Assembly (NCBI RefSeq): GCF_025917005.1
Contig: NZ_CP078091.1
Span: 1,364,001 to 1,428,000, forward strand
DNA length: 64,000 nt
Reading direction: 5' to 3'
From: Porphyrobacter sp. ULC335
GTDB taxonomy: Bacteria; Pseudomonadota; Alphaproteobacteria; Sphingomonadales; Sphingomonadaceae
Under the pieces are notes generated by a model. It was not told where the DNA came from, searched no databases, and saw only the letters and a program-made list of their open reading frames with translations. Shown one piece after another: positions 1-9,081 of this stretch (the stretch's first letter is position 1; each line of letters begins with the position of its first letter). Position numbers and translations under genes: made by a program.

Positions 1-511
1 TCCGGCATTGCCAAGCCAGACGAGCCCGCCTCGCGCAGCGGGGAACGCAATACCGGCGGCCCTGCCTTCGGCCCGTTCCCTCGCGATTCGATGGGCCGGT
101 CGAACGAACGAAGCTTGTCAGCTTCTATCAAAACCAGACATTCGACATATCTTGGGGGAAGTTTGTCGGCTCGCGCCAAAACCTGCCGATTGGATATGGC
201 GGAAGATGCGGGCAGACGCCTCTACGAACTCGGTCAATCCTGGCCAGAATTACGCTGGTCCAAACCTGCGGTTAATTCAGTGGTTTTGAAATACGAGAAC
301 CGGGAAAAGTCGCTCCCCTTCGCATCGGGTCAACTGCAGCTTGCGCAAGAGCCGACCTTTGCAAAGTGCCGGATAGCAATCTGACCGTAATGAACGTTAC
401 GAACCCTGTTCGTTTCTGGGTCAGATAGCCTGCTTCGGTAGCAAGACTATGGGCGATGATATAACTTGCCGCATCGGAACAGAGCCAGGCGCTCTACGGG
501 GGAAACGCAAG
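1..511. other. Leading region without a convincing gene
   Basis: Short open frames exist on the + strand here (8-289 and 91-384), but they overlap each other, have mixed codon use and resemble no family I know. The stretch is less GC-rich than the genes that follow. It presumably holds the promoter and leader of the exported protein that starts at 512; a GGGGGAAA ribosome-binding site lies at 498-505. Confidence 0.4.
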
Positions 512-2260
512 ATGATGTCTCGCCGATTGATGATGGCCAGTGGAGCGGCAGCAATTGTTGCGCCCGGTCTGCTCTCGCCCGGCCCCGCGTCCCCGTCATT
601 GCGAGCGCAAGTACCCACGCGGGGTGGTGCAATCCCGCGTGATCCCGCCATCGCCGCTGCCGCGCCGCCCGTGCGCCTTGGCGGCACAATCTTCACGGCT
701 GATGATCCCGATGCATTGTGGCAGAGGGCGGGGCTGCACACGGTGCGGGTGTTCCTGCGCAAGGGGCCATGGGCGCTGATCTGGTACCTGCAAGCGGCAT
801 CCCCGGTGGATGGTAAGCCGTTTGATGTGGTGGTCGTAGAACGGCAACGCTGGACCAGTTTGGCGGCGGAGACCCCTGCTGTCAGCTATCAGGCGAGCGT
901 GTTTGACCGCAGCTTCCCGGTGTACGGCCATGGAGACTTTCAACGCTGGATCGCCGCATCGCGCGCTTGGCCTGTATCCGATCGTGAATTGAACCGCTGG
1001 CAAGCCAACGGCTTGTTGTTGCCGTGGGGCATCGGACCAAAGCTGCAGGCACCATCGGAATGGTCCTATCTGGACCCCGTCCCGGACTACACTCCGCTAA
1101 ACAAAGGCGGGCTCACGCCGGCCATGGGGACCACCGGATTGCGCGATGAAGTGGGGCCAATTGTCCACCGGCAGGCGCGCTACATCATCGAACGCAGCGC
1201 AGAGATGCGGCGCATCACCATGAATTACGGGCTGACCGCGGCATCAATCCCGTGGCATGTGCGCGGGGCCGACGGATTGCCGCTGCTGCTCGATACCCCG
1301 AATATACCGCTGAAAGTGCAGCAATATTATCAGAACTATCCCGAAGAAAGAGTCATCGGCGTGAGCCCCGGGATGCAGTTCGATTGGGACATCGACAATG
1401 CCCACCGCCCGTGCCCGGCGTTCATCCCGGCTTTGCTATCCGAACTGCATCCGTTTTTCGTTGAGGAGCAGGTGTTTTCCGCCTGCACCGTCCTGAACAC
1501 CGTTACCCCCGATTATCGCGGTACCAGCGGAAAACTGGTTGATCAGGATCAGGGCCGCGACTGGGCGTGGTCAATGCGCGATCTTGTTCTGGCCTATGCC
1601 CTGCTCCGAGCCATGCCGGCGCTTGACTGGTTGCCAACCGCAGAACGGTTCGATGCGATCCTGTCGGCCAATCTCGACCGCGCGGTGAGGGCTCTCGCAG
1701 TGCCGGGGATGGGGCAGTTGGGGATGTTCTGGGAAGGCGCTGCCGGCGACAGCCAGCCCAATCCGACCTTCTGGCCATCGATCCGGACGGGGCAGCGGCC
1801 CGGCGTCTATACGGGATCGATCGTCAATTATATTGCTTATACGCTGGATTGGGGTCGGCGACTGCATCCCGATCCGCGCTGGTCCCAATTGCAAATCGCT
1901 TTTGCAGAAAGGTTTCAGGCGCGGCGCTTTTTGGCAAGCGGGCCTTTCTGCTTCCTCAATCTGCCAGCACGGCTGGAAGGGCGCTGGTTCAGCGACTGGC
2001 GGCAAATGGCGCAGGTGCTCGGCCTGCCAGCCGATATCGCGCAGCGGCCCTGGTACAGTTTCGACAAGCCGATCGATGATCCGCGCGTCTATGAATATAC
2101 CACCGAGTATCCCGCGACATTCTATCATGGCCTCAAACTGGCGCAGGCCACGGGGACCACCAATGCCGATGTGGATACGGCGGTTGCGCTGTTGGAGGCG
2201 CAGATTCGCCGGGGCGATGAGGAAAGCTTTCCTGCCTTTGCCATGCGTCATTCGCGGTAA
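512..2260 (+). CDS. Large exported protein of unknown function
   Basis: About 583 residues. I do not recognise a family. The start at 512 is chosen over an upstream in-frame ATG at 449 because it has a GGGGGAAA ribosome-binding site and opens with a signal-peptide-like stretch: MMSRRLMM, then a hydrophobic Ala/Gly/Pro-rich run. The twin Arg resembles a Tat signal. The mature part is rich in Trp, Tyr, Pro and Asp (for example WYLQAASP, FDWDIDNAH, FWPSIRTGQ), which looks like a soluble periplasmic or secreted protein, possibly enzymatic or carbohydrate-interacting. That last point is inference. No repeats or membrane segments are visible after the signal. The gene stands alone, with about 345 bases before the glycan operon, so a functional link to it is uncertain. 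Confidence 0.6.
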   Translation: MMSRRLMMASGAAAIVAPGLLSPGPASPSLRAQVPTRGGAIPRDPAIAAAAPPVRLGGTIFTADDPDALWQRAGLHTVRVFLRKGPWALIWYLQAASPVDGKPFDVVVVERQRWTSLAAETPAVSYQASVFDRSFPVYGHGDFQRWIAASRAWPVSDRELNRWQANGLLLPWGIGPKLQAPSEWSYLDPVPDYTPLNKGGLTPAMGTTGLRDEVGPIVHRQARYIIERSAEMRRITMNYGLTAASIPWHVRGADGLPLLLDTPNIPLKVQQYYQNYPEERVIGVSPGMQFDWDIDNAHRPCPAFIPALLSELHPFFVEEQVFSACTVLNTVTPDYRGTSGKLVDQDQGRDWAWSMRDLVLAYALLRAMPALDWLPTAERFDAILSANLDRAVRALAVPGMGQLGMFWEGAAGDSQPNPTFWPSIRTGQRPGVYTGSIVNYIAYTLDWGRRLHPDPRWSQLQIAFAERFQARRFLASGPFCFLNLPARLEGRWFSDWRQMAQVLGLPADIAQRPWYSFDKPIDDPRVYEYTTEYPATFYHGLKLAQATGTTNADVDTAVALLEAQIRRGDEESFPAFAMRHSR

Positions 2261-2605
2261 GGTGGTGCTCGCGATCACCCAGCGCCTGAGCAGCAGTTCG
2301 AAGCCCTTGGCAGCCTTCGGGAATGGGCTGACGCCGACATACCGCTTTCGGGATCGCGTATCGGCCCCCGTTATGACCGCAGCTGGGTGGAAAGGCGACG
2401 TTCTGCTTTGCCGGCAGCACCGCGAGAACCACTCCCACCGTCTCACATGCCGCACCCAGCGCTTACAAAAGTTTGGTTAACCTTATGGATATCATTCTGA
2501 ATTACCAGAAATGACACCCTGCCATGCGGATCGCAGCCGCTCTGCCTCCGTGTGAACGAAGAGAACTATCCCTAAGCACGAAAGCAGCGACGGGCCCAAG
2601 ACGCC
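2261..2605. other. Intergenic region upstream of the glycan operon
   Basis: About 345 bases with no convincing gene; overlapping short frames are shadows. A short AT-rich stretch near 2465-2510 (GGTTAACCTTATGGATATCATT) is the most promoter-like part and would serve the seven-gene operon starting at 2606. I see no clear terminator for the upstream gene. Confidence 0.35.
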
Positions 2606-3586
2606 ATGGAAAGTTTCGGAAATGCCTACCAAGATACCTGCCTGATAGGCCACACCGGCTTTGTCGGCGGCGCCCTGCTGCGGCAGGCCCGCTTTGATGC
2701 CTGCTTCAACAGCGCCACGATCGCTGCCATCGAGGGACGTTCGTTTGGCACGTTGGTGTGCGCCGCCGCGCCGGGTTCGATGCTCGAAGCCAACCGTTCG
2801 CCAGAGCGTGACGCCGCGCAGATCGACGGATTAATCGCGCGGCTGGCCATGATACGGGCAGAACGGTTCGTGCTGATTTCCTCCATCGCAGTGCTGGCGG
2901 ACTTTGCCGGGGGCCATGACGAAGGCACGCAGTCCTTCCAGCAGGACCTCGCCTATGGCCGCCATCGCCGCGCGCTGGAGATCTTTGTCGAAGACCATTT
3001 CGCCAGCAGCCTGATTGTGCGCTTGCCCGCGCTGTTCGGGCACGGCTTGCGCAAGAACTTCCTGTTCGATCTCATGAACCCGGTGCCATCGCTGCTGACC
3101 GAGGCAAAGCACGATGCACTGATGAAGGCGCTCGATCCCGCGCTCGCTGCATGGGCGGGCGCGCTTTTTGCGAGCGATCCGGTCACCGGGATGTTGAAGC
3201 TAGACCGGGGAGCGCTCAATGCCGACCGGCGGCGCGCGGCGTTGGAGGACGCGGTAACGGCGGTGGGCGCTTCGGCGACGCAGTTCCATCATCCGGATAC
3301 GACCTACCAATATTACGCCATCGACCGGCTTTGGCAGGACATCGGCATCGCGCTGGATGCGGGCCTGTCGCACCTGCATCTGGTGGCAGAGCCGCTGACT
3401 GCCAGCGCGATCCATGCGCGGCTGACCGGGCGGCCCATGCCGGACACGCCCGCACGCCTGCACCGTGAAGATATGCGCACCCGCCACTCCGCCCTGTGGG
3501 GGGCTGAGGGGCCGTATCAGTTCAGCGCCGCCGCGACGCTTGATCGGCTCGCCGCCTTCTACGCCAGCGAAAGGCAGCCGGCATGA
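2606..3586 (+). CDS. NAD-dependent epimerase/dehydratase-like protein (extended SDR)
   Basis: 326 residues, the usual length for extended short-chain dehydrogenases that act on nucleotide sugars. The N-terminus carries the Rossmann glycine motif GHTGFVGG (residues 15-22), followed by a beta strand ending in VLISSIAV and the catalytic-type YGRHR (Y-x-x-x-R/K). In many sugar epimerases the last residue of the YxxxK motif is Lys, so Arg here is a deviation that may affect activity. It is the first gene of a seven-gene operon; its stop overlaps the next start (ATGA at 3583-3586). By context it probably modifies a nucleotide- or lipid-linked sugar, but the substrate cannot be read from sequence. 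Confidence 0.75.
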   Translation: MESFGNAYQDTCLIGHTGFVGGALLRQARFDACFNSATIAAIEGRSFGTLVCAAAPGSMLEANRSPERDAAQIDGLIARLAMIRAERFVLISSIAVLADFAGGHDEGTQSFQQDLAYGRHRRALEIFVEDHFASSLIVRLPALFGHGLRKNFLFDLMNPVPSLLTEAKHDALMKALDPALAAWAGALFASDPVTGMLKLDRGALNADRRRAALEDAVTAVGASATQFHHPDTTYQYYAIDRLWQDIGIALDAGLSHLHLVAEPLTASAIHARLTGRPMPDTPARLHREDMRTRHSALWGAEGPYQFSAAATLDRLAAFYASERQPA

Positions 3587-4440
3587 GGCTGGCCATGTCG
3601 AACATCGCCTGGTCGGCGGAAGAACGGTTAGGGGCCTATGCGATCCTGGCCGAAGCGGGGATCACGGGCCTTGAAATCGCGCCGGGCCTCTTCTTTCACG
3701 CCGCCGACGATCCCTTCGTGCCTGACGAAGCGAGCGCCAGCGAGGCATTGTCCGAAATGGCGGATGCGGGGCTTTCGCTGGTGTCGATGCAATCGCTGTT
3801 GTTCGGCGTCACGGGTGCGGCCCTGTTTGAAGGTGCCGAGGCGCGCAACGTGTTCCAACGCGGGATGACGCGGGCAATCGCGCTGGCAGGGCGGTTTGGC
3901 ATTCCCAATCTGGTGTTCGGCTCCCCGGCACAGCGCCGCGTGCCTGCGGGCATGGCCATGGCCGACGCACTGGCAGAGGCCGCCGCCGTGTTCCGCCGAC
4001 TGGGCGATGTCGCTGCCGCCGCCGGAACGCGCATCACCATCGAAGCCAATCCAGCCGCCTATGGCACCAATTTCCTTCCCACGCTGGAGGAGGTCGAGGC
4101 GTTCGTTACGCTTGTCGATCATCCGGCGATTGCCCTGATCCTCGATCTCGGTGCGATGCACATGAACGGCAGTTTTGCGAGCGTACCGACCCGCCTGCCC
4201 GACCTTGCCCCGAGCCTCAATCATGTCCACGTCAGTGAGCCTGATCTGGCCCCGGCCCCGGCCGATGCCGGCGTGCTGGTGCCGGTGCTGCAAGGCCTTG
4301 CTGCGGCTGGCTATGCCAAGGCGGTGTCGATCGAAATGAAGCGCCCGGCGCAGGGCCTTGCCGATGTTCGGCGTGCCGTCGCGCGGCTGGTCGAAGCGGA
4401 TTCGGCAGCGCATCAGACTGAGGGGGCGATCCATGCGTGA
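3583..4440 (+). CDS. Sugar phosphate isomerase/epimerase family protein (TIM barrel)
   Basis: 285 residues, typical of the xylose-isomerase-like/AP-endonuclease-2 fold. Visible family features are the opening LAMSNIAW strand, GITGLEIAPG, ITIEANP (metal-ligand Glu), LILDLGAMHMN and NHVHVSEPD near the C-terminus, which together supply the Glu/Asp/His metal site. Such proteins isomerise or epimerise sugars or inositols, or cleave modified sugars. It overlaps the upstream SDR by four bases (ATGA) and the next gene by eight, so translation is probably coupled. Pairing of an SDR with this fold is common in carbohydrate modification; the actual sugar is unknown. Confidence 0.75.
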   Translation: MRLAMSNIAWSAEERLGAYAILAEAGITGLEIAPGLFFHAADDPFVPDEASASEALSEMADAGLSLVSMQSLLFGVTGAALFEGAEARNVFQRGMTRAIALAGRFGIPNLVFGSPAQRRVPAGMAMADALAEAAAVFRRLGDVAAAAGTRITIEANPAAYGTNFLPTLEEVEAFVTLVDHPAIALILDLGAMHMNGSFASVPTRLPDLAPSLNHVHVSEPDLAPAPADAGVLVPVLQGLAAAGYAKAVSIEMKRPAQGLADVRRAVARLVEADSAAHQTEGAIHA

Positions 4441-5455
4441 ACCCGATGCCAGCCAGTTCAAGAAACCGCGCGAAGACATGGTCGTGTCTGTGTGCTTTTC
4501 CGACCTTGCCGCCAACCCTGGTACCTTCGCCGCCTTGCGCGATGTCGCCGCCACGCTCGACCGGGCGTTCCGTTTCCGCGAGATCATTCTGGTGGTCGAC
4601 GACACCCAGCGTGAGACCTTCCTCCCGCTGATTGCCGAAGTGCCCAACTGCCGCCTGTTCGTGGTACGACGGCGGACCGAGTATTACGACCGTCGCGTGA
4701 TCGCCGCCGAGGAGGCGATTGGCGATCTGGTGGTGATCGGCAATCTCGATGAAATCGCGCAAATCGACCTGATCGCCTTCCTCGACCATGCCGAGCGCGA
4801 GAATGCCGTGACGATGGCCTTTCGCGCCGTCCGCCGGCCGGTGAAGCGGCTGCTGGCCTGGCCCTTTATCGCGCTGGGCAAGCTAGCCGGATTTTATGTG
4901 GATCCGAGCGACTTTCAGTCCATCGCTGTGCCTCGGACGCTTCTCAACCTGCTGCTGGAGCATGACGAGCCGCGCCTTGCTCTGCGCTTTCCCCCGCGCG
5001 ATCCGCGCCTGCAGCTCGACTGGTTTCGGACCGACCGCAATGTGGCGGCGCGTACCGCCTTCATGGGGCTGACGCGCCGCGTGCAGCTGCTCCAGACGCT
5101 GTTGGTCTATCTGACGCCGACGATCCTGACACTGGTAACGATTTCTTCGACCATCCTGACGCTGCTTGGTATGGCCTATGTCGCCTGGATCGTGGGCGCG
5201 GTATTGCTGGTTGATCAGCTTGCATCGGGCTGGCTCACCACCAATGCGATGCTGGCGGTCAGCGCGGTGTTCATGGGGATGTCGACGCTGGGCCTCAGCC
5301 TCGGCTTGCAACACCTGCTGAAACAGCAGCGACGACTGAAGGGCGGGATCGTGCCGGAAGAGGTCAATCGGATCGACCTGTTCCATCAGGTCGCCTTTGA
5401 TCTCAATGTCGAACTGGAAAGCGATGTCCGCGCTGGTCCGGCAGGACCGGACTGA
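4433..5455 (+). CDS. Divergent family-2 glycosyltransferase with C-terminal membrane segments
   Basis: 340 residues. The start at 4433 is chosen because the gene then overlaps the upstream stop by eight bases (ATGCGTGA), as elsewhere in this operon. The N-terminal 200 residues follow a GT-A/GT2 plan (VVSVCFSDL, IILVVDD, LVVIGNLDE), but the usual sugar-nucleotide-binding aspartates are poorly preserved: where a D-x-D motif is expected the sequence reads NLDE. Two or three hydrophobic segments follow (about residues 215-310), ending in a basic tail near LLKQQRRLKGG. This is the layout of polyprenyl-phosphate glycosyltransferases that work with GtrA-type proteins. Whether it is catalytic or a degenerate partner of the second GT2 domain in the operon is open. 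Confidence 0.6.
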   Translation: MREPDASQFKKPREDMVVSVCFSDLAANPGTFAALRDVAATLDRAFRFREIILVVDDTQRETFLPLIAEVPNCRLFVVRRRTEYYDRRVIAAEEAIGDLVVIGNLDEIAQIDLIAFLDHAERENAVTMAFRAVRRPVKRLLAWPFIALGKLAGFYVDPSDFQSIAVPRTLLNLLLEHDEPRLALRFPPRDPRLQLDWFRTDRNVAARTAFMGLTRRVQLLQTLLVYLTPTILTLVTISSTILTLLGMAYVAWIVGAVLLVDQLASGWLTTNAMLAVSAVFMGMSTLGLSLGLQHLLKQQRRLKGGIVPEEVNRIDLFHQVAFDLNVELESDVRAGPAGPD

Positions 5456-6612
5456 TGCCGCAGGCCCCCGCCACCGAATATGATTACGTCGTGATCGGCG
5501 GCGGCTTTTATGGCTGCTGCCTTGCGCTCTATTTGCGCTCGATCTCGGCCCGCGTGCTGGTGGTGGAGGCCGGGCCACAGCTGATGAACCGCGCATCGCG
5601 CGTCAATCAGGCGCGGGTGCACACCGGGTTTCACTACCCCCGATCCGCGGCCACTGCGGTCAAATCGATGCTGCTGCACCGCCGCTTTCTGGCGGACTTC
5701 CCGGAAGCGGTGGTGGACGATTTCCAGATGCTCTACGCGATCGCCCGGCGGCGGTCGAAGGTCACGGCCAAGAAATTCCACCGCATGTTTCGCGACATGG
5801 GCGCCCCGATCGAACCGGCCATGCCCAGCCACCGGGCGCTGTTCAATCCCGACATGGTCGAAGACGTGTTCGCCTGTTTCGAAGTCGCCTTCGATCACGC
5901 GATCCTAGGCAAACAAGTCGCCGCACGGCTGGCCGAAGCCGGGATCGAAGTGCGGCTTGAAACCGAACTGGTCGGGTTGGCTGACCATCGCAGCGGCGTG
6001 GTGGTCGCATTGTCGGATGGCAGCGAAGTGACCGCGCGCTATGCCTTCAACATCACATATGCCCAGATCAATGCGGTGCTGGCCAAGGCCGGCCTGCCCG
6101 GTGCGCGGCTGAAGCACGAAATTGCCGAACTGGCGCTGATCGAACCCCCGCGCGAACTGGAAAAGATCGGCGTGACGGTGATGGACGGGCCGTTTTTCTC
6201 GACGATGCCCTACCCGTCGGAAAGCCTCTATTCGCTGACCCATGTGCGCTATACTCCGCATGAAAGCTGGGCCGATGATCCGATGCGGCGCGATCCCTAT
6301 CACCATCTTGCCAATCTTGATCCCGAAACGCGCTTTGCCTTCATGCAGCGCGATGCCCAGCGCTATCTGCCCTGTCTTGCCGGGGCGACCTATCGCCGGT
6401 CGATCTATGATGTGAAGACCATCCTGATCAAGAACGAGGCCGACGATGGCCGCCCGATCCTTTACCACCAGAAGCCGGATGACAGCCGGGTGATCTCGAT
6501 CCTCGGCGGCAAGATCGACAATATCTACGACCTGTTTGAAGCGGTAAAGGATACAGCGCCCGAATTCGCTTCCCTCAATTCAGGGTTCGTTTTCGGGCAC
6601 GCCTATGCCTGA
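5455..6612 (+). CDS. FAD-dependent oxidoreductase (DAO-type)
   Basis: 385 residues. The N-terminus carries a dinucleotide-binding fingerprint (YDYVVIGGGFYGCCLAL, residues 9-25, then VLVVEAG) typical of D-amino-acid-oxidase-like flavoproteins, followed by RVNQARVHTGFHYPRS, a substrate/FAD region seen in glycerol-3-phosphate-dehydrogenase-type relatives. The C-terminal VISILGGKIDNIYD fits the second FAD-contacting strand. No signal peptide. The start codon shares one base with the preceding stop (TGATG at 5453-5457) and the 3' end overlaps the next gene by eight bases. In a glycan operon it may oxidise a sugar or aminated intermediate, which is inference. Confidence 0.75.
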   Translation: MPQAPATEYDYVVIGGGFYGCCLALYLRSISARVLVVEAGPQLMNRASRVNQARVHTGFHYPRSAATAVKSMLLHRRFLADFPEAVVDDFQMLYAIARRRSKVTAKKFHRMFRDMGAPIEPAMPSHRALFNPDMVEDVFACFEVAFDHAILGKQVAARLAEAGIEVRLETELVGLADHRSGVVVALSDGSEVTARYAFNITYAQINAVLAKAGLPGARLKHEIAELALIEPPRELEKIGVTVMDGPFFSTMPYPSESLYSLTHVRYTPHESWADDPMRRDPYHHLANLDPETRFAFMQRDAQRYLPCLAGATYRRSIYDVKTILIKNEADDGRPILYHQKPDDSRVISILGGKIDNIYDLFEAVKDTAPEFASLNSGFVFGHAYA

Positions 6613-8692
6613 TCGGCTGCGGGCAGGGGCTGCGGCACGCGGATGGTGGGCGCTGGCGGGGCTGGCGGCGATGATCTGTGCCTTTCGTGCCGGCGTGCTA
6701 CTGTACGACCACAGCCTCAATTCGATCGACGGGGCGCTGCAGACATGGTTCGCGCTCGATCACTTTGCTGACGGGGATCAGCTGGGGACGGCGTTCCAGT
6801 CCTATCTCGGGATCACGATGGTGCTGGCGCTGCTGCCGGTGTTTCTCCTGTTCGGGCAGACGCTGTTCGCCTCGACTCTGGCCGCGAATGTGGCGGTGAT
6901 AGCGGGAGCCTTCGGCGCGGCCTATGCGACTATATGGCTGATCCGGGCGGTGCCGCCGCGCGCGCGCTGGCAGGCGGCATTGGTGCTGGTCTTCTGGTTC
7001 TATTACGCCGCGCCACTGGTGGCAGAAGGCGCGGGCATCCGCTGGCCCGCCACCTTCGATCCCGGCGTTTCGCTGCGACCCCTGCGCGGGTTTCTGCCCT
7101 TTATCGTCCTGCCGTTCTTTGTCGTGCTGGTGCGCCGGGTTCTGCGGGATGGCCGCGCGCTGTCGGGCGGCCTGTCGCTGGGGCTAGTCGCAGGAGCGGG
7201 ACTGCTGTGGTCCAATGACGCGGGGATTCCGCTGTTCATCGCGCTCGTGCTCGGTCTGGTCATGGCGCTGCATCGCCGCATCACACTGCTCGCGTGGACG
7301 CTGGCTGCATTCGGGATTGGCACAATGGCAGCGGCGGGTGCGATCCTGCTGGCGGTGACGCACGGCGCCCCGGGGCCGTGGCTGCAATACAACTTCCGCG
7401 ATGTCGCGGGCGACCAGTTCTGGTTCTTCGCCCCGTGGGAGCGCAGCACTAGGATACTAAGCCCGGCAGACCTTCCCAACATCCTGCGCCACGGCGAGCT
7501 GCTTTCCAGCGCCAGCCTAATCGTGCTGACGCTGTGCGTGCTGTGGGGGATGCTCCAGCGCATGCGCGGCCGCAGCGCGCCGGTGCGCGGGAGCGCCTTC
7601 GTGTTCGTTGGCGCAAGCGTGATCGGCACCGCGCTGATCCCACAGATCGGCGGGCATATCGGGGCGGAGTACAACGCCATCACCTTCGTGCTGGGCCTCT
7701 GCGCGCCGCTGATCATCGGGCAGCGGATGTTGCTGCGTTGGGCCAAGCCGGTGCTGCGCAATGCCTCCCCGGCAAAGACCGGCATGGCGGTTGGCGTGGC
7801 TGTCGCAGGAGCAGCGCTGGCGATGGTCGGGATCGAAGCGGCGCGCTTTGCGACGGTCTGGGCAGACACTGACCGCACCACTTATGACGCAGGGCTAGGC
7901 TTCCACGTGACGCCCGAATATGCCGCGGATCTGGCAGCGATGCGGCAACTGGCGCAGGCGTGGGACGCACAAGGCATCGCGCAGGATCGACGCATGCTGT
8001 CGGTCTATACCTCTCCGCTGGATATCGCCGCCGGGGTGGAAAGCCCTGCGTCGGTCGGATCGCTGATCCACGCACTGGGTGCGGACAACCGGGCAAACTT
8101 CACCGCGCTGGTCGGTGAGCGCAAGGTCGCCGCCGTCACCACCATCGCGCCGGACTACAGCGGATGGGAGGGTTGGATACGCCGCGCCAACTGGTCATTT
8201 TTCCGGGCGCTGCACGAAAACTACACGCCCATCGCCCGCAATGATCAGCAGGTTCTGTGGGTACGCGCCGAGACTGTCACACCGCCCACCGCCGCCGCGA
8301 CCTGCCGCGTCTCCGCGCCGTCGCGCAGCACGCTGGCACTCGACATTGCATCGCCCGCCGCCGGTCTGGCCTCTGTCAGCGTCACCCGCCAACCGCCCTT
8401 TGCCACCGGGCGCAGCGCGATGCTGACCGTGACCGAGGCTTCGCCCGATACCGCCGCCAAGGCCGACCGCTGGGCTGACTTCCCCCGCTATGGCATCGGC
8501 AACACCGCACTTGTGTCGCTGGTTGCGCCTGTCACTGCGGGCACCACGACCCGGCTGACGCTGGAGGTGCTTGACGGATCGGATATCGGTACAGGCACCT
8601 GCACCGCACAGGTCTACGCCCCGGTCGATACTGCCGCCTTGCCCCGCCTGCCCGAAGGCATCGACCGCTATCTGGCGCAAGGTGCGCCATGA
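6605..8692 (+). CDS. Polytopic membrane protein of the glycan operon
   Basis: 695 residues with about ten hydrophobic segments in the first 440 residues, then a soluble C-terminal region of about 250 residues. The first loop contains SIDGALQTWFALDHF, with acidic residues after TM1, reminiscent of GT-C glycosyltransferases whose catalytic Asp sits in the first external loop. I cannot assign a named family. The C-terminal part (PPTAAATCRVSAPS onward) looks like a beta-rich extracytoplasmic domain. It overlaps the FAD oxidoreductase gene by eight bases and the gtrA-like gene by four. A role as lipid-linked sugar transferase or glycan polymerase fits the context but is unproven. Confidence 0.6.
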   Translation: MPDRLRAGAAARGWWALAGLAAMICAFRAGVLLYDHSLNSIDGALQTWFALDHFADGDQLGTAFQSYLGITMVLALLPVFLLFGQTLFASTLAANVAVIAGAFGAAYATIWLIRAVPPRARWQAALVLVFWFYYAAPLVAEGAGIRWPATFDPGVSLRPLRGFLPFIVLPFFVVLVRRVLRDGRALSGGLSLGLVAGAGLLWSNDAGIPLFIALVLGLVMALHRRITLLAWTLAAFGIGTMAAAGAILLAVTHGAPGPWLQYNFRDVAGDQFWFFAPWERSTRILSPADLPNILRHGELLSSASLIVLTLCVLWGMLQRMRGRSAPVRGSAFVFVGASVIGTALIPQIGGHIGAEYNAITFVLGLCAPLIIGQRMLLRWAKPVLRNASPAKTGMAVGVAVAGAALAMVGIEAARFATVWADTDRTTYDAGLGFHVTPEYAADLAAMRQLAQAWDAQGIAQDRRMLSVYTSPLDIAAGVESPASVGSLIHALGADNRANFTALVGERKVAAVTTIAPDYSGWEGWIRRANWSFFRALHENYTPIARNDQQVLWVRAETVTPPTAAATCRVSAPSRSTLALDIASPAAGLASVSVTRQPPFATGRSAMLTVTEASPDTAAKADRWADFPRYGIGNTALVSLVAPVTAGTTTRLTLEVLDGSDIGTGTCTAQVYAPVDTAALPRLPEGIDRYLAQGAP

Positions 8693-9081
8693 ACGAACTC
8701 CTGCGTTTCTTCATCGTGACGGTGATGGGGGTGGTGATCGACCTCGCCATCGCCTTTGCGCTACACACCGGGCTCGGCGTACCGCTGTGGCTCGCCGCAG
8801 CGATCGGCTTTACACTGGCGGCGAGCGCGAATTACGTCATCCATCAGACTTGGAGCTTCCAAAGCGGCCCGCGCAACCTTTCGGCCCGGCGCGCGGGGCT
8901 TTACGCACTGGTCGCGCTCGCCACGCTGGCGGTGCGGGTGGCGATTGTCGTGCTGCTCGACCGGGCCTTGGCCGGAGCATATCCGCTGGCGATCCTGATT
9001 GCCGGGGCGGGCGGATCGTTTTTCGTGAACTTCGCCTTGAGCAAATTCGTCGTCTTCGCTGCCGAACCGGATACGCCATGA
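8689..9081 (+). CDS. GtrA family membrane protein
   Basis: 130 residues with four hydrophobic segments, the standard size and layout of GtrA proteins, which are thought to flip or position polyprenyl-phosphate-linked sugars. Family-like features are LRFFIVTVMGVVIDLAIAF at the start, AANYVIHQTWSF after TM2, and FFVNFALSKFVVF near the end. It overlaps both neighbours by four bases (ATGA at each junction) and lies directly before a GT2 domain. GtrA-GT2 adjacency is the classic arrangement of glucosyl- or other sugar-polyprenyl-phosphate systems, which strongly suggests this operon decorates a surface glycan or lipid. Confidence 0.85.
   Translation: MNELLRFFIVTVMGVVIDLAIAFALHTGLGVPLWLAAAIGFTLAASANYVIHQTWSFQSGPRNLSARRAGLYALVALATLAVRVAIVVLLDRALAGAYPLAILIAGAGGSFFVNFALSKFVVFAAEPDTP

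Noticed and set aside
8..384. Short plus-strand frames at the window start
   Set aside because: They overlap in different frames and have no family resemblance or supporting start signals.
1571..2455. Long minus-strand open frame opposite the exported protein gene
   Set aside because: It overlaps the opposite-strand gene almost fully and its translation is Arg/Pro/His-rich, as is usual for shadow frames in GC-rich DNA.
3628..4647. Long minus-strand frame opposite the isomerase-like gene
   Set aside because: No recognisable domain; the plus-strand genes have consistent families and overlapping junctions.
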